A stretch of DNA of 52,589 bases from MGIIb-Q1 sp964342465 (lineage in GTDB: Archaea; Thermoplasmatota; Poseidoniia; Poseidoniales; Thalassarchaeaceae). Positions within the stretch are counted from its first letter, which is position 1. Each line of letters begins with the position of its first letter. The DNA is taken from NCBI GenBank assembly GCA_964342465.1, contig CAYFFQ010000015.1, positions 1 through 52,589 on the forward strand, written 5' to 3'. The position numbers and the translations under genes are program-made. Of this stretch, positions 8,732 through 17,171 are shown one piece after another. The notes below the pieces were generated by a model. The model worked only from the letters and a program-made list of their open reading frames with translations. It did not search any database and was not told the origin of the DNA.

Positions 8732-9943
8732 TCAATGGCGATTTTCATAGATTATCTGGCCGGCCATCACGAAGCAGAAAAGTGCGATAAACACGAATAG
8801 TAGGTCACCAAAACGGGCTAGGGAGGTGGAAACACTATCTTGTGCTCCGGCATCGAACTCGAGGACCATAACATCACCCTTCACACCTTCTCCATAGAAT
8901 ACGATGCCGTGTGAATTTGTCCCAGCATGGCTCGCATCAACGACTTCTGTGGTCGGTAGATTGTGAACCTTCACCTTCTCATCGAGAGGAGAAATGCTGT
9001 ACAACAGAGCAGAGTCACCGTCGGCGAACCAGATGACTCCTGATTCATCGACCGCCGCCGCCGATGAACCGGGGATTGCGGGTAGGTCGCGGATGGTGGA
9101 ATCGGACATCAACAACATCGTGCTGGTCGAGCCGGCGAGCAGCATCCTGACATCTTCGCCCCATTCGCCCTCGTCAAAGAAGTGGGTGGTGTGAATCGCA
9201 CCGCCTGCACCGTGATGTAAGAGTACTAGATTGGGGGGGTCTCCGAGAATCGCATCGGCGCGCATCACCACCTCACCGGCAGGGCCGAAAGTAGGATTTC
9301 CAAGCGCCGTGTCATAACCAATCACAATCGCCAAAGCGCCATCATCGTCTACCAACACATCGGTCATCACCGTGGTCGAGATGGGTGGTGGCGAGCCGAT
9401 GGAGACAGTACCATCCACGAATGTATGCAGAAATGTCTCCGCCCCATCCTTGGTCACCATAAAGCCCTCACTTCCATCATTACTACCCACAGATACGATG
9501 TGCCGCGGTGAGTCGTCGGTCCACTCGAGAGTGACCGGCTGCAGGGAGGTGCCATCGAAGATTGCGAGATAGCCATCGCCTCCAGCCACCAACCATCCAC
9601 CATCTATCAGCGAGATGTCCGAAATCGCCGGTGAAGGTATCGTTCTCTCGCCCGTTTCACTCATGGTAAATAGGGGGTAGGTGTCTCTTCTGCCGACCAA
9701 GACCAATGCCTGTTCTCCCTCCTCATTCCACACCACTTCCTCAAGAATCTCCCCCTCATTGAGGATTGCCGAGGTCTCCACCCCCGGTAGGATGAGGGAG
9801 GCCTGCAACCAGAGCGCCCCTACGAGAAGTGTGATGACGAAGATGGAGAACCAAAACCACTGTTTCTCGCTCTCCTCCTGAAGGTATTCGCCAATCGTGA
9901 CCAACCAAGCAGGAGCCAGTGGGTCACCCATCGTCGTTGCCAA
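8732..9943 (-). CDS. Membrane-anchored beta-propeller-like protein, function unknown
   Basis: 403 residues. One hydrophobic segment lies at about 28-52 (after SEKQWFWF) and a second at about 376-397, followed by the short tail YENRH. Between them lies a region of alternating short beta-like stretches with recurring WxxDGD/GGDGYLAIFDG patterns, which suggests a WD40- or PQQ-type propeller outside the cell. No catalytic motif was recognised. A minus-strand TATA-like CCTATATGC about 30 bp upstream predicts a near-leaderless transcript starting at ATG 9943. The 240-bp interval to the EamA gene (8490-8731) holds only a doubtful 67-codon frame. Confidence 0.6.
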   Translation of the reverse strand: MATTMGDPLAPAWLVTIGEYLQEESEKQWFWFSIFVITLLVGALWLQASLILPGVETSAILNEGEILEEVVWNEEGEQALVLVGRRDTYPLFTMSETGERTIPSPAISDISLIDGGWLVAGGDGYLAIFDGTSLQPVTLEWTDDSPRHIVSVGSNDGSEGFMVTKDGAETFLHTFVDGTVSIGSPPPISTTVMTDVLVDDDGALAIVIGYDTALGNPTFGPAGEVVMRADAILGDPPNLVLLHHGAGGAIHTTHFFDEGEWGEDVRMLLAGSTSTMLLMSDSTIRDLPAIPGSSAAAVDESGVIWFADGDSALLYSISPLDEKVKVHNLPTTEVVDASHAGTNSHGIVFYGEGVKGDVMVLEFDAGAQDSVSTSLARFGDLLFVFIALFCFVMAGQIIYENRH

Positions 9944-9968
9944 GAGTTGGGCAGACTATGTATTGTGC

Positions 9969-9978
9969 GCATATAGGA
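9969..9978 (-). promoter_or_regulatory. TATA box of the propeller-protein gene
   Basis: The minus strand reads CCTATATGC. Its centre is about 30 bp from ATG 9943, giving an expected transcript start within a few bases of the start codon. Confidence 0.5.
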
Positions 9979-10110
9979 GCGCCATCTGAGGGATTACTGC
10001 AGACATCAGAAGTTGTTCCAATCGGTGATGTGGTCCTGTTTGCAGGCAGGCGGGATTTGTGCGTAGATATCGACCCATGATTTGTCTCCTATGCGCCGAG
10101 GAGGTGAAGG

Positions 10111-10222
10111 GATTGGAATGGCCGTCTGCTCTCCGAGGCGATTCACTCTTGAGTTGCTACAACGCTTCAAAATGATGGGGCTATGAGAATGGTCGTCTGC
10201 TCTCCGCACACTCCCATTCTTG
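10111..10222. repeat. Imperfect 70-bp repeat upstream of rpl10e
   Basis: AATGGCCGTCTGCTCTCCG at about 10118 recurs as AATGGTCGTCTGCTCTCCG exactly 70 bp later, with weaker similarity on both sides (TTCACTCTTGAG versus CCATTCTTGAA). In the 391-bp space 9944-10334 this repeat and the rpl10e promoter are the only features found; no tRNA or other RNA was recognised. Confidence 0.75.
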
Positions 10223-10280
10223 AATTCTCCTTATCGCGCCCCCAAGGCCAAAGGTGAGGTGCATAAATCAAGTGAATGGC

Positions 10281-10289
10281 GTTATATAT
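10281..10289 (+). promoter_or_regulatory. TATA box of the rpl10e-hpt-dph2 operon
   Basis: GTTATATATG lies about 50 bp before ATG 10335. That places the transcript start near 10309 and leaves a leader of about 25 nt containing GAAGAGG just before the start codon. Confidence 0.65.
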
Positions 10290-10334
10290 GGGGGGGCGGT
10301 CGCCGGCTCTGCCTTAGGCAGGGATGTGAAGAGG

Positions 10335-10874
10335 ATGGCACGAAAGCCTGCAAAGATGTACCGCCGCGTCAAGGGGCAGTCCTACACTCGCCGCGAATAC
10401 ACCGGTGGTATACCCAACAGCAGAATCACCCAGTTCCACATGGGCAATCGCCCTGCTGGTGAGGCGAAGGATTTCCCCGTCCAACTCTCCCTACAGGTTG
10501 ATGATGCGTGCCAGATACGCCATACCGCCCTCGAGGCGGCGAGAATCATCGTCAACGCCACCATCAGGAAGGCAGCGGGACCGCAAGGCTACTCTCTTAG
10601 AGTGCGAGTCTATCCACATCAGGTTCTGCGTGAAAACAAGCAGGCTACCGGAGCCGGTGCCGACCGTGTGTCTCAGGGTATGCGCTGTTCCTTCGGAAAG
10701 AACGTCGGCACTGCTGCGAGAGTACAGAAGAACCAGAAGGTAATCACCATCCAGACCAATCCGGCCAATTTCGAGGCCGCTAAAGATGCCCTTCGCAAGG
10801 CCAACTGCAAACTTCCAAGCCCCTCGACAATCGTTGTCGACAGAGGGCATGAGGTCCTGAAGGGACTTGTCTGA
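10335..10874 (+). CDS. rpl10e: Large ribosomal subunit protein L10e (uL16)
   Basis: Structural protein of the 50S subunit near the tRNA-binding face; counterpart of bacterial L16. 179 residues starting MARKPAKMYRRVKG, the family's standard start. Internal blocks such as YTRREYTGGIP, HTALEAARIIVNATI, RVRVYPHQVLRENK and GADRVSQGMRCSFGK are diagnostic. ATG 10335 is preferred over an upstream in-frame start because it follows a GAAGAGG ribosome binding site and lies downstream of the TATA element. First gene of a plus-strand operon with hpt (9 nt later) and dph2. Confidence 0.97.
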   Translation: MARKPAKMYRRVKGQSYTRREYTGGIPNSRITQFHMGNRPAGEAKDFPVQLSLQVDDACQIRHTALEAARIIVNATIRKAAGPQGYSLRVRVYPHQVLRENKQATGAGADRVSQGMRCSFGKNVGTAARVQKNQKVITIQTNPANFEAAKDALRKANCKLPSPSTIVVDRGHEVLKGLV

Positions 10875-10883
10875 GGAAGAGGG

Positions 10884-11465
10884 ATGACTGCTCCGGCAGA
10901 TGAGCGAATTGAACGCCTCAAGGCAAGCGTAGTGGAAGCCCCGACTATCCAGAAGGGCGAATACACCTACTTCGTCCACCCGCTATCCGATGGAATCCCA
11001 CGTCAGTCTGGAGCGCTTCTCGCCGAGGCGAGGGATGTCGTCATCGAGATGGTGAATTGGGATGAAATCGACATCATCCTCGGCATCGAAGCGATGGGTA
11101 TTCCTCTCGCCTCCTGCATCTCCGTGACCACCGGCAAACCCCTCGTCATCGGCAGGAAGCGGGAATATGGATTGGCCGGAGAAATCCTCGTCGACCAATC
11201 CACCGGCTACTCCAACGGCACGATTTTCATCAACGATATATCAGCAGGTGAGCGAGTCTTCGTCGTCGATGATGTCGTCAGCACCGGAGGCACACTCAGA
11301 GCGGTTCTCTCCGCTGTGGAGAAGGCGGGAGCCATAGTACAGGATGTGGTCTGTGTTTTCGAGAAGAACAACATCGTCAGCGAAATCACAACTGAGAAGG
11401 GTTGGCCGATTCGTTCATTGGTGCGAGTCACGATGGACGGTGACAGGGTCGTCTTGCTCGATTAA
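10884..11465 (+). CDS. hpt: Archaeal hypoxanthine/guanine phosphoribosyltransferase
   Basis: Purine salvage: transfers phosphoribosyl from PRPP to hypoxanthine or guanine. 193 residues. The archaeal Hpt pattern is clear: KGEYTYFVHPLSDGIP near the N-terminus, IEAMGIPLA, VIGRKREYGLAGE, QSTGYSNG, and the PRPP-binding loop VFVVDDVVSTGGTL. Adenine phosphoribosyltransferase is the nearest alternative family, but the HPLSDGIP and RKREYGL blocks favour Hpt. It begins nine bases after the rpl10e stop, with GAGGAAGAGGG as ribosome binding site, so translation is probably coupled to ribosomal protein expression. Confidence 0.93.
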   Translation: MTAPADERIERLKASVVEAPTIQKGEYTYFVHPLSDGIPRQSGALLAEARDVVIEMVNWDEIDIILGIEAMGIPLASCISVTTGKPLVIGRKREYGLAGEILVDQSTGYSNGTIFINDISAGERVFVVDDVVSTGGTLRAVLSAVEKAGAIVQDVVCVFEKNNIVSEITTEKGWPIRSLVRVTMDGDRVVLLD

Positions 11466-11474
11466 GGTGGAAGC

Positions 11475-12581
11475 ATGGACCTCAACCGGCACGACTTCCA
11501 ACTCGATGAATTGGTTGAGAGGATCCGCAGCGGTGACCATAGCCTCGTCGCACTGCAACTACCTGAAGGACTGAAAATCCAAGCACTCGAGATGGTCGAT
11601 GCCCTCGAATCCGAGACAGAGGCGAAAATCATCGTCGCCGCAGACCCATGCTACGGCGCCTGTGACCTCGTCCACCACAAGATGAAGATGATGGGTGTGG
11701 ACCTCGTAGCCCACATGGGCCATAGTCAGATGAACATAGATTCTGGCATGGATACCCATTTCATCAATGTCACATACGATGGTGAGCCTGCCATCGAGCC
11801 TGTCATCCCCTTGCTCGACGCACACCGACAGCAGGCACATGAACGACTGAATGAGGCGAGTGTGCGAGAGGTGGAGAGCGCTGAACCGGAAGCGCGTTTT
11901 CTCGATATGGTCGGCAGAACCTCTTCCCTGAAGGAGGTGAAACTCGGGCTTGTCGGCTCCATCCAACACCTCCATCTCCTTCCCGAATTCAAGGAACGAC
12001 TGCAAACTGCCGGATTCGATGTGGTGATTCCCACGGGGGGAGCGCGTCTGACCTTCCCCGGACAGGTTCTCGGGTGCAACTACTCCGGTGACGACGATAC
12101 CATCGGCCACTACCTCTTTCTCGGCTCGGGAGACTTCCACCCCATTGGACTGGTTCTTCACACCGGCAAACCACTGGCCATGCTCGACCCATACACCGGC
12201 GAGGCGGGTGAGATGTCGTCGCAGAGAATAGAGAGGATTATCAGGCAGCGGTTCGGCCTCATCATGGCTGTCGACGATGCTCAATCATACGGGATACTGA
12301 TCGGAGAAAAACCTGGGCAGATGCGGCGCAGTGTGGCATTGAGATTGAAGCGGATGTTACAGAGTCATGGCAAGCAGGGCTACCTGCTCGCCTTGGAGCA
12401 TGTCGGGCCTGAACTGATTGATTTCTATCCCGTTGATGCCTTCGTCAATACCGCCTGTCCCCGTATCGCCATCGATGATTCGGTGAAATACGCCAAGCCG
12501 CTGCTGACACCGTTCGAGTTGGAAGTCGCTCTCGGTGAACGGGATTGGGAAGATGGCTATCGATTTGACGAAATCCCATGA
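11475..12581 (+). CDS. dph2: 2-(3-amino-3-carboxypropyl)histidine synthase (diphthamide step 1)
   Basis: Non-canonical radical-SAM enzyme that moves the aminocarboxypropyl group of SAM to a histidine of elongation factor aEF2, the first step of diphthamide formation. 368 residues. The cluster ligands of the family are recognisable in ADPCYGACD (C59; C63 also present), LGCNY (C201) and NTACPRIAIDD (C328). GDFHPIGL and the C-terminal LLTPFELE block are also conserved. AAGGTGG precedes ATG 11475, nine bases after the hpt stop. Last gene of the operon with a ribosomal protein and a salvage enzyme, which fits its link to translation. Confidence 0.95.
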   Translation: MDLNRHDFQLDELVERIRSGDHSLVALQLPEGLKIQALEMVDALESETEAKIIVAADPCYGACDLVHHKMKMMGVDLVAHMGHSQMNIDSGMDTHFINVTYDGEPAIEPVIPLLDAHRQQAHERLNEASVREVESAEPEARFLDMVGRTSSLKEVKLGLVGSIQHLHLLPEFKERLQTAGFDVVIPTGGARLTFPGQVLGCNYSGDDDTIGHYLFLGSGDFHPIGLVLHTGKPLAMLDPYTGEAGEMSSQRIERIIRQRFGLIMAVDDAQSYGILIGEKPGQMRRSVALRLKRMLQSHGKQGYLLALEHVGPELIDFYPVDAFVNTACPRIAIDDSVKYAKPLLTPFELEVALGERDWEDGYRFDEIP

Positions 12582-12682
12582 CCTCTCACCTCTTCTCCTC
12601 ACCTCCTTCTGTTTGTCCGACCTAGTATCTCGATGTGAGTTCTATCGGAAAAAAGGAGATTTCTGCCGCCTGAAGGAAATCA

Positions 12683-12819
12683 CAATCCGACAGAATGGGG
12701 AATTACGATTTGGAGCCGCACGAATGCCCTGTCCAAGTGAGTGATGCGACCAATCCGACAGAATGGGGAATTACGATTTGGAGCCGCATGAATGCCCTGT
12801 CCAAGTGAGTGATGCGAAC
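12683..12819. repeat. 68-bp tandem repeat between convergent genes
   Basis: Two nearly perfect copies begin CAATCCGACAGAATGGGG at 12683 and 12751. They differ by a C/T change (GCCGCACGAATG versus GCCGCATGAATG). They lie in the space between the dph2 stop and the winged-helix gene stop. Confidence 0.95.
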
Positions 12820-12877
12820 TAACCCGATGCGAGGCAAATCCCCGAATATGATTGTGTTTTGAGAGAGGCGGGGGTGT

Positions 12878-13282
12878 TCAGGCGGCCAATCCTTTGGCCA
12901 CCAAATGCAACCGTGAGATGTGGCTCTCCATAATCCGCAATCTCCTCTCGGCATCCTCGATATAGGTGTCAATCACTTCACTGAATGTTTGACTAAGATG
13001 ATATTTGTGACTCGGCCGGCCACGGCCTCCATTCTTCTTGGCATCGCAAACCACCTTTCCTTCGCCGACCAGTGATTTCATCGCCGTGCTGATTTCTGGC
13101 TGCCTCAGTCCACACACAGACTGCATCTCTCTGCTGGTCAACTCGCCCTTTATGTGCAGAGCGACCAAAATGAGCGCCGAAGACCTCGGCACACCGATAT
13201 CAGAAAGTAGGCCCACCAATTCATCTTCAATCACATTCGGCCTTGCCGAGGCCATCCGCTCACTAATCAACTCCGCTGACAT
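12878..13282 (-). CDS. Winged-helix transcriptional regulator
   Basis: 134 residues. Helix-turn-helix core at about 35-95: LVALHIKGELTSREMQ, then the recognition helix GLRQPEISTAMKSL, then the wing with GRGRPSHKYHL. After it comes a helical, probably dimerising tail (YIEDAERRLRIMESHISRL). It resembles archaeal ArsR/MarR/TrmB-like regulators; target and signal are unknown. A TATA box centred near 13310 puts the transcript start at the ATG, so the mRNA is probably leaderless. It lies downstream of, and in the same direction as, rps6e-aif2g-PIN. Confidence 0.8.
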   Translation of the reverse strand: MSAELISERMASARPNVIEDELVGLLSDIGVPRSSALILVALHIKGELTSREMQSVCGLRQPEISTAMKSLVGEGKVVCDAKKNGGRGRPSHKYHLSQTFSEVIDTYIEDAERRLRIMESHISRLHLVAKGLAA

Positions 13283-13305
13283 CTCCGCGGAGCGGAACCT
13301 TCGCG

Positions 13306-13314
13306 AATATAATC
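13306..13314 (-). promoter_or_regulatory. TATA box for the winged-helix regulator
   Basis: The minus strand reads GATTATATTC. Its centre is about 28 bp from ATG 13282, the distance expected for a leaderless archaeal transcript. Confidence 0.6.
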
Positions 13315-13418
13315 TTCCTCCCGAATAGAAGTTCTAGAGAGGTGTGAGTCGCACTTCCCCAAACGAATGATTTGTCTCCATTGACCTCACTGTCAGGGGG
13401 TGGGTGAATGAGCGGTTT

Positions 13419-13790
13419 TCAAACACTAACGAGTCTGAGATTGTTGCCACTCATCACCTCGATATAGGCACAACCCATCTCGATGAGTCGCTGTTTCAAC
13501 CTCTTGTCAACGGTCAGCACCGGCCATTTCATCTCACTGGCGGCTATGACCAGTTGGTCATCGGTATGTCGCGATTCAGTCGCCCCCTCCATGAACTCCG
13601 CTTTGGCATCCAGAATCTCCAGCAGAAGTGGTGTACTCCGCTTTGATTGAACCATCTCGAGTTCCCTCCAGACCGACTGTAGGACAACCGGCTCGAAGGA
13701 GCCGACCACAGTAGTTGAGGCGACATCGATATTGATTCCCGCCTCAACCACAGCCACCCAGCCGCAGGCATCAACGAGAACCTTGGTCAT
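13419..13790 (-). CDS. PIN-domain nuclease, Fcf1/UPF0129-like
   Basis: 123 residues. PIN-domain acidic residues appear in VLVDACGW (D8), WRELE, and the HTDDQLVIAAS...VLTVDKRLKQRL block; these bind the metal in this RNase family. Archaeal PIN proteins of this type are commonly encoded beside aIF2 gamma, as here (57 bp downstream of aif2g on the same strand). The eukaryotic relatives Fcf1/Utp24 process pre-rRNA, so a role in rRNA or tRNA maturation is likely but inferred. No partner antitoxin gene is present, which argues against a VapC toxin. Confidence 0.85.
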   Translation of the reverse strand: MTKVLVDACGWVAVVEAGINIDVASTTVVGSFEPVVLQSVWRELEMVQSKRSTPLLLEILDAKAEFMEGATESRHTDDQLVIAASEMKWPVLTVDKRLKQRLIEMGCAYIEVMSGNNLRLVSV

Positions 13791-13847
13791 TCCTGCAACC
13801 CCGCCAGCAAGCAGTCAAGCGGCAAACTCTGCCGTCTGCAATTCACC

Positions 13848-15086
13848 TCATTTGATTGTGGCATAGCCTATCAGTCGCCATCTCGCCCCGATTCGGCGGG
13901 AGAGAGTGATTCTCCCGCCACTATTGGCACAGATTGGAAGTCGAAGCGAGAGTGTCGCTTCGCCACCCTTTACTGAAGATACCACCCCAACCGATGTTGC
14001 AGTGGCGGCGTTCACCATCAGCATCTCACCCGGCTGTAATGGTCTTACCTTGTCGGCAGAACCGCCCTCCCCAGCCACCATCTCCTCAAGAAGTGTCAGA
14101 CTGAGGCTCACTTCATCCCAAATAGGGGGTAGTTCTCCAGCACGAGCCACAACCTGTCCAGACAGTTCGTCCGCCTTGGTGATAGAGGGGTCTAGAGGAG
14201 TAGCCATCCCACACAGACCACCGGCGCGCATCTTCTTCAAATCGTTGCCACCACCCCTGAGAGAGGTCACCCGAGTTGCGATGGGCTCCCATGAGACTCT
14301 CTTGCCTTGCACTACCTTTCTCCCTGGTGCCACGATGACCCTGTCACCTACGGAAAATGTTCCACTGACGATGCTGCCGCCGATGACGCCGCCCTTCAGG
14401 TCGCTCGGACGGGCGCCGGGGCGGTTGATGTCGAAGGAGCGGGCTACATGGAGAATTGCGGCTTCATCGGGGTCCCTTTCCGGTGTCGGAATGAACTCCT
14501 CTATCGCCGAGATGAGAACATCGAGATTGACGTCGTGGTGAGCTGAGACGGGGATTATCGGCGCATCCTCTGCGATGGTTCCTTTGAGGAACTGCTTTAT
14601 TTCAGCGTAGGACTCCATCGCCCGCTCTCGGCTGACGATGTCTATTTTGTTCTGGACCACCACGATGTTCTCGATTCCAGCTATTTCTAGAGCCATCAGA
14701 TGTTCTCTTGTCTGAGCCTGTGGGCACTCTTCATTTGCGGCTATCAGAAGCAGCGCTCCGTCCATGATGCTAGCGCCGCTTATCATCACAGCCATCAGCG
14801 TCTCGTGACCAGGCGCATCGACGAAGGAAATCACTCGGCAGAGGTCCTCGGCACCATCCTTCTCGCCTTGCGGATGTTTTCCAGTTGCGTAGAACTGCCC
14901 CTCCTTGGTCTTGTAGAAAGCGGTGTCAGCATATCCGAGTTTAATGGAGATTCCACGCTTCCTCTCTTCCGAGTGGGTGTCTGTCCATGTACCGGACAAT
15001 GCTTGGGTGAGTGTCGTCTTTCCGTGGTCGACATGACCTACTAATCCGATGTTGGCTTCAGGCTGACGGGGAAGTTTTCGCGCCAG
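13848..15086 (-). CDS. eif2g: Translation initiation factor aIF2 subunit gamma, probable CTG start
   Basis: GTPase subunit of aIF2, which delivers initiator tRNA to the small ribosomal subunit. From CTG 15086 the product has 412 residues: G1 loop GHVDHGKT (17-24), THSEERKRGISI (G2), DAPGH (90-94), NKID (146-149), then two beta-barrel domains. No ATG, GTG or TTG lies in frame between the preceding stop (15104-15102) and the G1 loop; the next TTG (14999) would remove the P-loop. CTG 15086 sits where relatives start (before ARKLPRQPE) and follows AAGGAG by 10 nt. A frameshift error joining it to ATG 15109 is the alternative. The Cys-rich zinc knuckle usual between G2 and G3 in archaeal proteins is absent. 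Confidence 0.93.
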   Translation of the reverse strand: MARKLPRQPEANIGLVGHVDHGKTTLTQALSGTWTDTHSEERKRGISIKLGYADTAFYKTKEGQFYATGKHPQGEKDGAEDLCRVISFVDAPGHETLMAVMISGASIMDGALLLIAANEECPQAQTREHLMALEIAGIENIVVVQNKIDIVSRERAMESYAEIKQFLKGTIAEDAPIIPVSAHHDVNLDVLISAIEEFIPTPERDPDEAAILHVARSFDINRPGARPSDLKGGVIGGSIVSGTFSVGDRVIVAPGRKVVQGKRVSWEPIATRVTSLRGGGNDLKKMRAGGLCGMATPLDPSITKADELSGQVVARAGELPPIWDEVSLSLTLLEEMVAGEGGSADKVRPLQPGEMLMVNAATATSVGVVSSVKGGEATLSLRLPICANSGGRITLSRRIGARWRLIGYATIK

Positions 15087-15113
15087 TTGAAACCCACTCC
15101 TTCACCATGAAAA

Positions 15114-15587
15114 TCACGACTCGTCTGAATCGCCGCCGCCTAGAAGGTCGGCGAGCGACTTCTTGCCACTCTCAACGACCTTCAGATTCAGTTGGCGGGT
15201 GTCCTGAGTCACGGTGTTGCCACGGAACCAGCGTCGCTGGCGAATGCCGTCATAGGTGTAGCGGTATCGCTTACCCTTCTTCTTGACGAGTTTGTGAGCC
15301 TTGTATCCGGTTGATTTGCTGACCAAAACCGCCTGTCGGTTTCCACCTGCAACATCGGACCGCATCGGAGTTCCAGTCTGGTCGGAGCCACCGGTGATTT
15401 CCAACTTGAATCCAAGCAGGGACTGGTCACCCTCACCGACGAACTGACCGTCGACTACATCGCCGATCTTCTTGCCTAGGAAGTGATTGTAATTCGCCCC
15501 CTTAATCTCTACCGAATATGACTTGCCCTTGCTCTCAGGGTCGGTGTCGTTGACAGCCGCCATGAACGAAGTGTCTCCTCTAGCCAT
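15114..15587 (-). CDS. rps6e: Small ribosomal subunit protein S6e
   Basis: Protein of the 30S subunit. 157 residues from ATG 15587. The pattern NDTDPESKGKSYSVEIKG followed by FLGKKIGDVVDG, GFKLEITGGSD, GTPMRSDV and RRWFRGNTV is diagnostic for eS6. ATG 15587 fits a transcript starting near 15594 from the TATA box, giving a leader of only a few bases. ATG 15563 (with AGAGGAG upstream) is possible, while ATG 15599 would precede the transcript start. Followed 27 nt later by aif2g, a classic archaeal pairing. Confidence 0.95.
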   Translation of the reverse strand: MARGDTSFMAAVNDTDPESKGKSYSVEIKGANYNHFLGKKIGDVVDGQFVGEGDQSLLGFKLEITGGSDQTGTPMRSDVAGGNRQAVLVSKSTGYKAHKLVKKKGKRYRYTYDGIRQRRWFRGNTVTQDTRQLNLKVVESGKKSLADLLGGGDSDES

Positions 15588-15615
15588 GGTTCTCAGCATC
15601 CCGCCGACAAGCGAC

Positions 15616-15624
15616 CCATATAAG
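15616..15624 (-). promoter_or_regulatory. TATA box of rps6e-aif2g
   Basis: The minus strand reads CTTATATGGG. It lies about 33 bp upstream of ATG 15587 in the 155-bp divergent space shared with orc1/cdc6. No clear TATA box was seen for orc1/cdc6, and no origin-recognition repeats of the kind known from other archaea were found in this space. Confidence 0.65.
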
Positions 15625-15754
15625 GGAGTTGCGCCTCTCTCAAGCGGCTTTTACTTTGGGCGGAACTACCCTTCGTTCGCCCCCTCTTCAGAAGAAATTG
15701 CTAAGAACTGTGGAACTACGAAGCAAACGGTTCACTAACCGGGAGTGATACGGA

Positions 15755-16969
15755 ATGGCCAGCGGAAGTGTGGAGGAGAGCAGAGTGTCGGATTATCTGA
15801 ACAGAATAGGAGCGGGCAAGATATTGACCAACGCTGAACCGCTCTCGTTCGACTATGTCCCCGACAAATTGGTGGGACGGGATGAACAACTGCAGAAAAT
15901 GGCCAGCATGTTTCATCAGATCTCAGACCACAGCGCCTCCTGCCAAGTAGCACTCACCGGAAATGTCGGGTCAGGTAAGACCGCCCTCTCTCATGTCTTC
16001 TCAAGGGACTTGGTTCGGCACCTCGGCTCCCAACGGCCGGTGAAGGTGGTTCACATCAATTGCAGAAACCATCCAAGCAAGGCGCAGGTCCTCCATCGCA
16101 TCGTCACCTCCCTCGACTCCCGACACCCTGAGCGCGGATTCGGAAGTGGTGAGATTCTCGAATCGGTGCGAAGGCAACTGGCGTCTGCAAGCACCCATCT
16201 GTTGCTCATTCTCGATGAGGTCGACCATCTTCTGAGAGCAGACAAGGGCGACCTTCTCTACCAACTCCTGCGTATCGATGAAGGGAGAGAGCAGAGAGGA
16301 AATATCTCACTGGTGATAATCAGTCAGGAACAGGTTCTCGACCAACTCGAAAGTGCGATTCTCTCCCGTTTCGGGCGCAGCAATCACATCAGGCTCGAAC
16401 CCTACAATTCCGACGAATTGACTGCGATTGCGACTCAGAGAGCCGCCCTCTCATGCCACGATGGCTCTGTTGCCGAGGGCGTCTTGAGAACCATCGGCCA
16501 GCGAGCGAGCGAAACCGGTGATGCGAGATTGGCCATCGAACTTCTTGCTGATTCCATCCGCAAGGCTGAGATGGCAGGGCGGCCCGAAGTTCTCGCTGAC
16601 GATGTCCGCTTCGTCGCTAGAGAGGTGGGCCGCACCGTTGAGCCGAACATCATCGACCATCTGAACGAACACTCCCAAATGATTCTCCTCGCCCTCTGCC
16701 GGCGTCTTCGCCGCGAGGATGAGGTGACGACGGGGGATGCAGAGAAACTCTACCATGTCATCTGCGAGGAATACGAAGAGAACCCACGTAGTCACACCAC
16801 CTTTTGGAAGAACCTCAAGAAATTGGAGGGGTTGGAACTGATTGAGTCACGGACCGCCAGCCGCACCAGCGGCCGCGGCCGAACTCAACACCTGTCGATG
16901 CCTACCGCCCTCCCCGGCGCCCTTGAGAAGCGCATCGAATCATCCTTGGCAAGAAGAAATCGCCGATGA
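15755..16969 (+). CDS. cdc6: Orc1/Cdc6 replication initiator ATPase
   Basis: Binds replication origins and helps load the MCM helicase. 404 residues. The N-terminal AAA+ module begins YVPDKLVGRDEQL, with Walker A GNVGSGKT (69-76) and Walker B LLILDEVD (D154, E155). The sensor region LVIISQ and arginine-containing helices ILSRFGRSNHIRLEPY follow. The C-terminal winged helix (about 310-390) includes TTFWKNLKKLEGLELIES and the basic GRGRTQHL wing. The sites look intact, unlike the Orc-like gene 1.5 kb away. Start ATG 15755; divergent from rps6e. Confidence 0.95.
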   Translation: MASGSVEESRVSDYLNRIGAGKILTNAEPLSFDYVPDKLVGRDEQLQKMASMFHQISDHSASCQVALTGNVGSGKTALSHVFSRDLVRHLGSQRPVKVVHINCRNHPSKAQVLHRIVTSLDSRHPERGFGSGEILESVRRQLASASTHLLLILDEVDHLLRADKGDLLYQLLRIDEGREQRGNISLVIISQEQVLDQLESAILSRFGRSNHIRLEPYNSDELTAIATQRAALSCHDGSVAEGVLRTIGQRASETGDARLAIELLADSIRKAEMAGRPEVLADDVRFVAREVGRTVEPNIIDHLNEHSQMILLALCRRLRREDEVTTGDAEKLYHVICEEYEENPRSHTTFWKNLKKLEGLELIESRTASRTSGRGRTQHLSMPTALPGALEKRIESSLARRNRR

Positions 16970-17000
16970 GAGAAGATGTGCGAGTCATTCACCCTGCGAG

Positions 17001-17171
17001 GTGTGCCAATTGGTCACACCGCCTCAAGAATCAATGAAAACGCAGGGGCTTGGGTGGCGCAATAGGGATGTGTGGCACTTGGTCACACCGCCTCAAGAAT
17101 CAATGAAAACGCAGGGGCTTGGGTGGCGCAATAGGGATGTGTGGCACTTGGTCACACCGCCTCAAGAATCT
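17001..17171. repeat. 69-bp tandem repeat with a dyad, between convergent genes
   Basis: TGGTCACACCGCCTCAAGAA recurs at 17011, 17080 and 17149 (period 69). The third copy runs about 10 bp into the 3' end of the DUF357 gene, so the last codons and stop belong to the unit. The first copy forms a near-perfect dyad (GTGTG-CCAATTGG-T-CACAC, 17001-17019), which weakens in later copies. Confidence 0.95.

Noticed and set aside
8532..8735. 67-codon minus-strand frame overlapping the end of the propeller gene
   Set aside because: Composition is not protein-like, there is no ribosome binding site and it covers the likely EamA promoter.
10006..10209. 67-codon minus-strand frame before rpl10e
   Set aside because: It lies across the imperfect 70-bp repeat and has no recognisable domain or start signal.
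11559..12284. 241-codon frame opposite dph2
   Set aside because: It is a shadow of the dph2 codon pattern; dph2 has all family motifs on the other strand.
15600..15754. Replication origin in the cdc6 upstream space
   Set aside because: The space is only 155 bp, and no inverted origin-recognition repeats or AT-rich unwinding stretch were found; the palindrome array at 20.7 kb is a better candidate.
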